64,000 nucleotides of DNA from Siphonodentalium dalli (Eukaryota; Mollusca; Scaphopoda; Gadilida; Siphonodentaliidae), in contig CP136062.1 of assembly GCA_032622095.1 (NCBI GenBank), positions 154,498,875-154,562,874 of the forward strand, read 5' to 3'. The notes under the pieces are model-generated. The model did no database searches. It was not told the DNA's origin and saw nothing but the letters and a program-made list of their open reading frames with translations. A program made the position numbers and the translations under genes. Below are positions 28,201 through 40,200 of the stretch, piece by piece (positions within the stretch are counted from its first letter, which is position 1; every line of letters starts with the position of its first letter).

Positions 28201-31200
28201 GAAACGGGTAGAGCTATCGACTTGAAATTTGTTTTTTGAATAGCCCGGACAACGTCGGGCTCATCGGCTAGTCTAATATATATTTTGGGACTTCTGTCTG
28301 TTTGTTTGTTGTTTGCCTGTTAGCTATGGCCGGGAAAACTGTCGGACGGATTGAGCCCAAACTTCCTATCTAAGGGTAAAATCCCAGATGGAATGTCATC
28401 GCACCGCTTATGAGAACGTCAGAGCACTTATTCTCCAATCCCCCACCACCGCAATGGGTAGTTCATGGGTTAATCGCGTGATAGTTAAAGAGCGTTCGTG
28501 TCCGCAGTGTCGTTGATAAATTGCGTGTATGTGTCCAGACATGAGCGTGTTGTGTCTGTGTACATACATGAGCGTGTTGTGTGATTATGTGTTCGTACTT
28601 AGGGATTCCTGGGAATGGGGGAGATTTTCATCGGGTCAGCTTTTCCGCCCGATGTGACCTTCACCTTGAAACGGGTACTCATAAATGATCTAAAATATAT
28701 TTTGGGACTTCTGTATGTTTGTCTGTTAGCTATGTCCGGGATTTTGCTGGACGGATTTTGACGAAATTTGATACCTATGGGTAATTTTGTCCGGGGAGTG
28801 TTTTGGACGGGTCAAATCGTGACTCCGACCTGACCTTCAAAATTGTCAATTCAAGGTCATAGCCCGGACGAAGTCGGGTCACCTGCTAGTCTATTATATA
28901 TTTTGGGAAATCTGTCTGTCTGTCTGTGTGTGTGTTCACGATGGACTCGAAAACGGCCGAGCCGATTTTGATGAAACTTGGTATGTGTGGGTACTTTCGG
29001 CCGGGGAGTGGCAGGGGCCTATTGGGCGACGTGACATTGACCTTGAAATCGGGTCATTTCAAGGTCAAACGCCCGAGTATCACGGGATTTCGATGAAAAT
29101 TAGTGTCTGGGGATACTTTCGTATGGGGAGTGTCGTAAGCATATTCGTTTGCCCGTGCGACGTGACCTTGAAATCGGGTCAATTAAATGTCAAATCGCGA
29201 ATTTTTATGCTATTTCGACGAAATTTGATACGTGGGGTTACTTTTGTCCACTGAGTGTTTTGGACGGGTCTAATCGTGATCCCGACCTGATCTTGACCTT
29301 CAAAATGTTCAATTCGAGGTCAAATCGGGTAAAACCGGATGGATTTCGACGGGTACTTTTGTCGGGTACTTTTGTCCGGGCAGTGTTTTGGACGGGTCAA
29401 ATCGTGACCCCACCTGACCTTGACCTTCAAAATGGACAATTCAAGGTCAAATCGCGCAATTCGCCGAAAAGCAGAGGGGAAACAGCCCGGACGAAGTCGG
29501 GTCCACCAGCTAGTATATATATATACTCTCATATATAAGAGAATGCTTGGCACAGGATCATTAATGCTCACCAACACAGCTCCTGTCATGAAAGCGTTAA
29601 ATCTTATTATTTATATATTTTGAATAGTGACAGAAGATGATTGGCCATGTTGACATTTTAGATTGGTTTAAATTTGAATTCTATTCGACATTTTATTATC
29701 ATATATATATTTTTCCTGGGAATGATAATTTGTGAAATACAACCACTTGACAATGTGGCATGAATGGTTGATCAATACATAATTAAAGTGATGTGAAACA
29801 CTCTGGTAGGGTGGTCAAATAGAAATAATCTTGCTCAATGTTATTTGTTACGAATATTAATCCAAATTGACTATTCACACTGTCATTCTTATATATTAAT
29901 TAAATGCAATGACTCCCAATGGCGAAATCATTTGTGTTAGATTGTCGCCGATAGTTGCGTCCCGAATCGAGAAGTAAATATTTACATTTGGGCATAGTTC
30001 AGACGATGTATTCTATGGAGTGGTATGGTTGATTTCTTTGAAATTTTTGGCGATGTTATAGAATGCTACATTACCCAGGTTGGCATAGGGTCTGAGTACT
30101 AACATCAATTTCATGCACCCCAAAAACGTCAATAATATGTCTTTAACGTAGTACATTTTGGTGTATTTTTTTGCAGGCCGAATCTGCCGGAGTATCTTCT
30201 GGACTTTGGTTATGTTGTTCTTGGAACAATCAGGACACACATAGTGAGAGCGACTAACCTCGGGTACAATCCTGTATCATTCCAAGTCGAGCGAGACTTC
30301 ATCCACCACTTTGGCTTCCATGTCGAGCTCGATAGAGTTCGTAACCTACCGGGATCACCTGACTATGAGTCCGTTGATTTTGAAGTGAGCTTTGATCCAA
30401 GAGGCTCCAATTTACAGCTTGGACCAGTTGAAGCTCGGGTGCCCATTAATGTAAGTGTACATACAAAAATGCAGGCCAGACCTAAAGGGGTACTGTACAC
30501 TAATTCTGGCCATCTATGGGACCATCTCCTATTATACTCAACATAAATATGTAACAAATGAATGATTTGGGCCATGGATTAGTGCAAAGTACACTCATGT
30601 GCTCTATGAACGATTCTGTTGAGTCTGAAAGAAGATGGTCCCATAAATGAATGGAATGATGGTACATTCCCCCTTCAAAAGTCTGAAATCGGTCAGAATT
30701 ACTGCTTTAACCCTTTACCCAACAAACCGGCCAAAACCGGCCAAATAAAGCTTCAACAGCCTAAAATATCTTCGGTCTGTCTCAATAGAACCATACAAAT
30801 ATGGATATCACTGGAACCGGCTCCTTGACCACATTGTGATAGTTACAGTTATGCCCTGTGCCAATGCATTCTCTTATATATGCGAGTCGACCATAGGTCG
30901 CCTCGCATATATAAGAGAATGCATTGGCCTAAAAAAAATCTTTTTTTAACACTTTTTACCATTTTTTTTTACATTCTTTAACAATTTTATAATTTTGAAT
31001 GTGTTAAGCCAATGCATTCTCTTATATATGCGAGGCGACCTATGGTCGACTCGCATATATAAGAGAATGCATTGGCACAGGGCCGTTCTGTTGGGTAAAG
31101 GGTTAAAAGTACTAGATTCTCTGAATAAAAGAAATTTAAACATTTATATATGCCTGTTTTTAGAAAACGAGATGTATTATGTTATTGGTCTGTACGTCCG

Positions 31201-34200
31201 TCTTTCCAATAATTATTTTTTTTCCGGATGATAACTGGTAAGTCTGAACTGAATGGAATGAAATGTGGTATATGAGTTTACTAACCCAAAATACAGGTCA
31301 AGTTCGAATTTGGGTCCCGCCCACCAATTTTCACCAGAGTTATGGCCTATTTTTGTTGTTGGAATTTGCACTCAATTTTCGTTTCTGAAAGATAACATAG
31401 CAGATATAGTCAGTTTACATTGCAGATAACAGGTGGAGAAACTACTTTGGTTTCATGTGTAGGGATGTTCAGCTAATAAGTCAACAAAAATCTTAACCCT
31501 TTCTGTACTAAAATACTCATTGATGAGTGATTCCCTTAGAAAATGCACAGATTATAAGTTCAACAAATGAACATTGTCCAAATGAATAATTAACCATTCC
31601 AATATATACTTTTATAACTGAACGGGAGAATCCATTTAGTAAAGAAAGGGTTAATATTTAATAGATTAAGATTTTAAAATCGATTCATGGATCTTGACTT
31701 TATCGTCTTAAGTATTTAAAAAAAAAAAATTCTAAGTCACAGATTGATTGCTGAAATTATTATCTGAACATTTCCAAGCAATGAAAATGAACCCTTCTGC
31801 ACTTGAATGATCTTTTCACCTGTTTGTCGTCAGCTTAAATTTCCCGAACATCCCTAAGATACATAATAGACCATTCCAATGTATACTTTTATAGCTGAAT
31901 AAAGATGCATAATCCGAATTAATGCTCCTAAATTACTAATTGAAATTCTTTGACTTTGGGGGTAAAAAAATATTTGATTTTCTGTCGAGGAACCCACCAA
32001 TCAAAGCTCAGAGTTATCAGATATCGGTTTTTGAAATCTGGTATATTTGGAGGCATAGCAAATATTTGACGAGCCAACCGACATAATCTTGATACCAAAT
32101 TGTGTTGAACAAAACGTTGATATAAAACACATTTTGGAAAATTATATACTAGAGTTGACAGTGGTTAACATAATTTATTGGTAATTTATCGATTCTGATA
32201 GCTATTTAAAGTGTCTTTTTCAAAAATGTGTTTGTTGTTGGAATCTGGGGACCATCGAATCAGATTGTGTACCTTTAATTAATTGTATCCTAGCCTACCA
32301 TTTGCATGACACATACTCCCTGGAATTAATGCTTTTGCATTGAATCTTAGTTCTCAAATAACACTAAATATCAATACAAATAAATATGAACTACTTTCAG
32401 GTATTGAATGGCCCCGTGATTGTGATGAGACTGAAGGCTACAGTCACGATGCCGGACATGGAGATCTCCGAAGACACTCTGCATTTCAGTGACGTCAAAT
32501 GTGGAGAATGTAAAGTGATAACCGTACAGCTCCATAATCACCAACATGTCAAATGTGATTGGAATTCAGCTCCAACTGACAAGGAAAAACGAATGGTTAG
32601 TTTCCTAATGATATTAGAATTTAGTTAAGTTAACCCTTTACCCAACAAACCGGCCAAAACCGGCCAAATAAAGCTTCAACAGCCTAAAATATCTTCGGTC
32701 TGTCTCATTGACCACATTGTGATGGTTACAGTTATGCCCTGTGCCAATGCATTCTCTTATATATGCGAGTCGACCATAGGTCGCCTCGCATATATAAGAG
32801 AATGCATTGGCCTAAAAAAAATCTTTTTTTAACACTTTTTACCATTTTTTCTTCCATTCTTTAACAATTTTATAATTTTTAATGTGTTAAGCCAATGCAT
32901 TCTCTTATATATGCGAGGCGACCTATGGTCGACTCGCATATATAAGAGAATGCATTGGCACAGGGCCGTTCTGTTGGGTAAAGGGTTAACCCTTTAATGA
33001 CGGGAGCCACACAGAATTCAAATTTAAACAAATCTAAAATGTCAGCATGGCCAATCAAATAATAAGATTTAACCCTTTCATGGCAGGAGCTTCGCTGGTG
33101 CAACATTAAAGACCCTGTGCCAGTGCATTCGCTTATATATGTGAGTTTCGTATTGGTAGCCTCGACATATATAAGAGAATGCACTGGCTTACAAGGTCAA
33201 GGTAAATGTTGTTAGGCCAATGTATACTCTTATATATTCGATGCTCTCTAAGGGAGACTCTCATATAAGAGAATGCATTGGTACAGGGTTTTTCAAAAAA
33301 AATTCAGAAAGCTCCAGTCATGGAAAGATTAATTGCTTCATCAGTGAATTTTCGAAGATCGTGGGTATGGATTGTGGAGAAATTGTTACGTGACTGTTTG
33401 CAAATGTGTGGAGATTACCAAAGCGCGGATTCAGAAATGGACCATTGCGATGAAAATGAAATTAGCTATACTTCACAACTTATGAAGAATTCCCATGTGA
33501 TTTTAGGCCTATTAGTTTCATTTAGACCAATTTCGATGGTTAGCTTAATGAAAACAAGTGAAGACGTCATGACACGGTTTCTGACGTCATTTATGTCATT
33601 TTGGATTTGCGGGCCATAATCTAGACAAGATGACCACGATTGCACAATCCACAAGTCCTGTTGTGTCGTCTCTGCCCGACCACTACATGATGTTACATAA
33701 ATTATTCTTAGCATTATGTCACTGATTAAAAGGCAAATTTGAGGCACAGCATGTGCGGTTGCCCCACTATGTCATGTACGATTCATATTAGCTTGACAGA
33801 CAAACAATAATATAGTGCACTATTTCAACCATTTCTATACTAAATACTCTTTGATGAGTAGTTAATTAATGGAAATCCTTCTGCACTTGTATTTTATTCT
33901 CTATTTGTCGTCTAGTAATATTCCTGAAAACCCTCCAAATGAATAATCAACCATTCCATTATATTCTTTTATAACTGGGTGGGAGAATCCATTTAGTAAA
34001 GAGAGTGTTAATATATCAGTATTCTAATAATTTCAGATTGACAAACATGTTCCGATGCACTTGAGACGGAAAATGAGACAAGAAAAACTCAAACCAAGAC
34101 ATTTCGAGATTCTTCCCCCAACTGGAACTCTTATGCCAGGCCAAAGAGTTAACGTTCAAGTGAAATTCATGCCAACAGAAGAGAAGTTTTACGAGCAGAG

Positions 34201-37200
34201 ATTGCCAATAAGGATCGCTCAAAGCAGCCAAAGGATACTACTCCTATGTAGAGGCAACGGACAAGAGCCGAGACTGGAATTCGACCACAGTTTAGTGGAA
34301 TTCGGACCAATATTACCACACAGCAGCGGAGATGAGAGAGATATCCTGGTGAAGAATCCATGCAGTTTCCCAATTGATTTCTATAACTTAGAATTTGATG
34401 GGCACTATTTAGAGGAAGAAAAGGTTAGCTTTCTGCATCTCTATGTATTGATGATATAATTTAACCCTTTTGGTGCCAGGTGCCGATCGGCCCTAATTTA
34501 TGGTCTGTAGAGTGCCCTAAAAAAAATAAAAAAATGAAATAGTTTTTTTGTTTTGAATTTTTTTTTTTGGGTTAGGCCAATGCATTCTCTTATATATGCG
34601 AGGCGACCTATGGTCGACTCGCATATATAAGAGAATGCATTGGCACAGGGTATATGGGTCGATACAAAAATCGGACCTGGCACTCAAAGGGTTAATAATA
34701 ATAATAATACAGTTTATAGCCACGGATGCATGTTATGTGCTCTCGGGCTTTAAAAAAATAAAATAATGTATAATACAAGTAACATGTTACCATGCAAACA
34801 GAATACATAGTGACGAGTTTGCATCAGCAGTTGAATTATTGACATTTTGTGTGACGAAATGCCTTTTGAACAAATGACACTTTAAAGTTGCTTTAAATGT
34901 TCAATTTACATGTTCAGTTACACATACATGTGATATTTATATAGACTGTAACAATTTTTATTTCAATGTTGGAAAATCACCCAATGGATAACTGCTGTGT
35001 TCTCTGTGTGGCCTGTTTATTTTAAATGTCTGTGCCTGTGTTTTTTTTGTATTATGTCGACTGTTGTCTTGAGTCGGATGTTTTTCACAGTTACGAAAGA
35101 ATGACAATTTGAGTCAGTTAAATTAGAAGAATCCTTATCATTAAACTGTTTTCATAGATTACTAATTGATGTCTTACAAAGTAATCATTCGAATCCCATA
35201 CTATTCTTTCCATTGATCTTTTCCGTTGATTGAACGTCAGTAAAACAGGCCTGCCTACCGGCCGGTTAACCCTTTACCCAACAGAACGGCCCTGTGCCAA
35301 TGCATTCTCTTATATATGCGAGTCGACCATAGGTCGCCTCGCATATATAAGAGAATGCATTGGCTTAACACATTAAAAATTATAAAATTGTTAAAGAATG
35401 TAAGAAAAAATGGTAAAAAAAGATTTTTTTTAGGCCAATGCATTCTCTTATATATGCGAGGCGACCTATGGTCGACTCGCATATATAAGAGAATGCATTG
35501 GCACAGGGCATAACTGTAACTATCACAATGTGGTCACGGAGCCCGTTCCAATGATATCCATATTTGTATGGTTCTATTGAGACAGACCGAAGATATTTTA
35601 GGCTGTTGAAGCTTTATTTGGCCGGTTTTGGCCAGTTTGTTGGGTAAAGGGTTAATAGTTGAACACAAACAAGACACAATGTCACAAAAATCTTCTTTAT
35701 TGTTTTCAAATTTAAAATGTAATATAACCTTGAATATAGTTTCTTGTATTCATCTTTTCCATACACTCAGTTCGAACGTCAATAATATAGGCCTACCGGC
35801 CAGTTATTAATTGAACACAAGACACAGTGTAACATAAATCATCTTTATTTATATATTATTAGAATAATAGTTAATTATTCCCCGCCCCGCGACCGCACTT
35901 CGTTCCGGTCCCCGGTATCGAATAAGACATCCGGAAATTATAATATGTCATAGCTACCGGAACTGTGACCTTTGAACTTCGCGCCAATTTGAAATTCGTT
36001 GACATTTTTGACAGGTGTTGGGCAGTTGTGTTGGGGAGTAATTTTTCTCAAATACTGGTATATAAACCCGTTTTGTAGGGGTTATGGTTAGGGCTAGGGA
36101 GGAGGTGGTCTTATACCCCTGGAAAACTTACTTCTAGTGAAAATACTGGGGTGGTCTTATGCCCGAAAGTGGGCTTATACCCGCGATAATACAGTACTGT
36201 TTGTAATTCCCAGTTTCCAATTTGGGTTTGAAGTTAAAATGTTGGTGACTTTCTGAAGACAAGGAATAATTTTTAGTTGTATTATCCAGTTTTATGTCAG
36301 TGTGCATGTTTTTTATATGCATGCTTAAAAAAAAATGGTACTATTATGTTTTTGGTCTGATAGTCCATCCGTTTATTATGTTTTTGGTCTGATAGTCCAT
36401 CCGTTCGCTTTTGGTTTCCGGATGATACCTTCAGATAGTCTCAACTGACTGGAATGCAATTTGATATGTGGGTTTAATAGCACAAATTACAGGTCAAACT
36501 TCAAATTCAGGTTAAGCCAGTCAATTTTCACCAGAGTTATGGCTCTTTGTTGGAATTGCCACACCATAGCGATGCTCTTGTTATCGTATTTTACGAATAA
36601 ATATTTTTTTGGACAGGTTTTGCGTTTAATGAGAGGCTATGATGAATACAACACAATCCTGCTTCCACCGAGGAATACGGGTGAAAGATTACCACAAGAA
36701 CTCGTCGACTTCTACGAAGGTGATTTATTTTCCCTCCATTCAAGGCTGCAAATAGTGTGTGTCATTTGCAAAATGAGGTCCCCAGAGGGTGAATTTAGTG
36801 ATGCTATCCTGCACGGCAGGTTAGAGTCACCAAATTTACCCTCTGGGAACCTCATTCTGCTTAGGCCTCAACTGCTATCAGAGACCTAGTTCAGATTCAA
36901 GTTCCTCAGTTGAAGTTGATGATGTTCACCCATTAGTCACATCGATTATGCATTTTGTCATCTTCAAATTGGGGATTATAGAAACTTCAAGGGAAAAAGT
37001 ATTAAACTAAAAACAATGTAAATTTGAGATTATAGATACTTCCAATAAGATGAGGCCTCAGCAGAATGATGTCCACATAGGGTGAATGGCATCACTAAAT
37101 TCACCCTCTGGGGTCCTCATTCTGCAAATGACAGACACATATATAGCATCATATATAAGAGAATATTATCTCTTATATATGAGGCTCCGTATGGGAGACT

Positions 37201-40200
37201 TGCATATATAAGAGAATGCACTAACTTACAAGGTCAATGTAAATATTGTTAGGCCAATGTATTCTCTTATATATGTGAGACTAATATATATGAGAAAGCA
37301 TTGGCACAGGGTTTTCACAAAATTTCAGGAAGCTCTCGTCATGAAAGCTATAAACATGTAGGTTTAGCACTGTAAAATTATTCATACTGCCTTTGGGGAG
37401 GTGTTAAAAGAATTAATGTTATAATTCAAAATAATTTCTTTTAAATTTCAGAACAAAAGCGCAAATTGGAGCTGCTTGAAGGCAGTAAACAAGATGAAGA
37501 AAGTGAAGAAAGCAGGAAAGACCAGGAACCTGGAGATGGAAATGAAGGTAGTTTATTTTAAGTTTCTGTTTGTCACAAACTTTTCCATCATGTATACATT
37601 CATAACTAAGTAACTGAGTAACTGTAGGAATTCAAAATAATTTTATTTAAATTTTAGTACAAAACTTATCAATTAGGATGCTGCAAACCTTTCAAAGTTT
37701 GATTCACTTCGAAACCACCCCATTGATTTGAACCAGGATTTGTGTTGTATCGAACCTTAAACTTGATCTTGCAAAATGAGCAGAAAAAAATAAAATCACT
37801 AAATTCAGACATACGTTGGGCACAAATTATAAAACGGTCAGTGATATATATTTTTAAATTAATTTACCCTCTTCTTTCGATAATATTATTTTAGTCTGCA
37901 CTGAACAAGGCCTGACTCCTTTTTTCAGTTGGTCACAAGGAGCTTTTGCAGTGGACTTTCATTCCATGAATTGTGTTATTTTAATTCTTGGATATCTTTC
38001 AGCTGAGACAACAACTGTTGACGATGATAGAGATAGGGAGGAAAGTGATGAACCGCCAAAAGCGGAGACCACCATTGGCTCAAGGGCAGTAACTCCGATA
38101 AATCTAGGTGAGGGGTCTGAGCCAGAGAAACCTGTCGACATAGATGATGAAGGTAATTAACATAGTGTAACTTTCTAACCCTGTTATTTATTAGATCAGG
38201 CTAGTAGGTTCATTGCAACCCTGAAAATAGTGTGTCTGTAATTTGCAGAATGAGGTCCCCAAAGGGTGAATTTAGTGATGCTATCCCACACATTGAGCTA
38301 GCATCACCAAATTCACCCCCGGGGGCCATAATTCTGTTTAGGTCTCAACTGTTATGGGAGACCTATGATCAGATTGAAGTTCCCTAGTTGAAGTTTGTGA
38401 TGTTCACCCATCTGTCACCTCGATTATGAATGTTATCTTCTGCTAATTAGGCGGATATAGTAACTTCCCAGAAGAGAAAAAGTAACTAAAAATGTTAAAC
38501 AATTTGAGGCTATAGATACTTATTAGAAGATGAGGCCTAAGCAGAATGAGGTTTCCAGAGAGTGAATTTGGTTATGCTAGCCCACCGTGCATCACTAAAT
38601 TAACCCTCTGGGGACCTCATTCTGCAAAGTAGACACACTATTTGCAGACTTGGTTCAATGTGAGATTTTGTCACATTGGAACTTATTTGGCCAATTTATA
38701 TTGCTACAGTTTACTATTTAACCCTTTCATGATGGGCGTGCACTGGTGTAGCATTGAAGATCTTGTGCCAGTGCATTCTCTTTTATATGCAAGTCTCGCA
38801 GTGCATTCTCCCATAGGGAGCCTTGTATATAAGAATACACTGGCTTATAGGTCAAGGTCATGGATGGGTTAACCTATATTGTTCCGGCTTCCAAATTACG
38901 TATGCATAATTTGAGGATCGATAGGACTACCTTTTTCATAACCCATATGTGCATTGTGGGGTGGGGAAGTGGGAGTATATCATTAGTCCCATTGGGACAG
39001 TCACACCTCTTGTTAAAATTGCTGCTGTATCAGTATTATTTCCTCCATTTATAGAGAAACTACGAGATACAGCAAGCAGTATGGGAGTTGGAGAACTGGA
39101 AATAACTCCTGTATCTGCATCGATTGCTCGACACCTCGGTATTGACTTGTCATCAGAAGGCAAAGCTGCTCGTAACAGACGAGGAATATCATTCATTATC
39201 AACGGAGCTCCTATGTCAGGTCAGTGTTGATTTTATTATACCCCCGCAACGAAGTTAGGGGGGGTATACTGGAGTCAGCTTGTCCGTCCGTCCGTCGTCC
39301 GTCTGTGGACACAAATTTGTCCGGAGTTTTTCTCAGTCGTTTTTTTATCAATTTCCGTGAAACTTGGCACAGACATCAATCACCATGGGAACCTGTGCAC
39401 CTGCGATTATGACGTCTGTCAGACTTTTATTTTTTTAGTTATCTCCCCTTTTTCGACTTAGAAATTTTTCGCAACATGTATACTTTTGTCCGAGCTTTTA
39501 TTCCTACATTTTTCGGTCAATTTTTTAAAAACGTGGCACAGATATTTAGTACCATGGGAACTTGTGCACCTGCGATTATGACGTCTGTCCAACATTTTTT
39601 GGTGGAGTTATCCCCCTTTTTCGACTTAGAAACCTTTTTTGCAACATGCATAATTTTGTCCGAGCTTTTATTCCTACATTTTTCGGTCAATGTTTTTTAA
39701 TCTTGGCACTGATATTTAGTACCATGGGAACCTGTGCCCCTGCGATTAAGACGTCTGTCCGACATTTTTTGTGTGGAGTTATTCCCCTTTTTCGACTTAG
39801 AATTTTTTTCGCAACATACATAATTTTGTCCAAGCTTTTATTCCTACATTTTTCGGTCAATAGGTTTAAGATTAGGGTTATGGTTGTACACCTGCAATGG
39901 GAACTGTTATTTTATTATTTTAACTAAATGTTTACTGACATGTGAAACATCTTAGTATTTTAAAAACAGGGGGGTATCCATTGGGACAGTCACACCTCTA
40001 GTTTCTATTGTTGACAGACATAAAGTTGGCTCAATATAAATGATTAGGTTCTTGAGTTTTGCCGATCTAAGAAACTTGTATAGTTTATAAGGGTTCTTCT
40101 TCTTTCATGCTAAACATATTCTCATGATACCACAGGGTAATTATTTTATAAACTGAAATACATTATTAAAACACAACCTCCTGTTTCCATCAGTTAGATG

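Larger units (their letters stand above)
27148..29600. mobile_element. Type-2 TTAA MITE split by Helitron array
   Basis: The left end TTAACCCTTCCATATATAT (27148) and the right part CTCATATATAAGAGAATGCT, CAGCTCCTGTCATGAAAGCG, TTAA (29597-29600) belong to one type-2 copy. The AT-rich middle was the target for four Helitron-type units at 27204-29513. Confidence 0.75.

Noticed and set aside
27217-29623. A cluster of open frames on both strands with repeated RLEIWYVNVSCPGY-like peptides
   Set aside because: They follow the internal repeats of the Helitron units; no Rep or helicase motif is present.
21399-35513. Recurring peptides such as ILLYMRVDHRSPRIYKRMHW in many short frames
   Set aside because: They are translations of the MITE hairpin arms, not a conserved protein.
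39476-39927. Open frames with repeated phenylalanine-rich peptides
   Set aside because: Produced by the 165-180-bp internal repeats of the 39.2-kb element.
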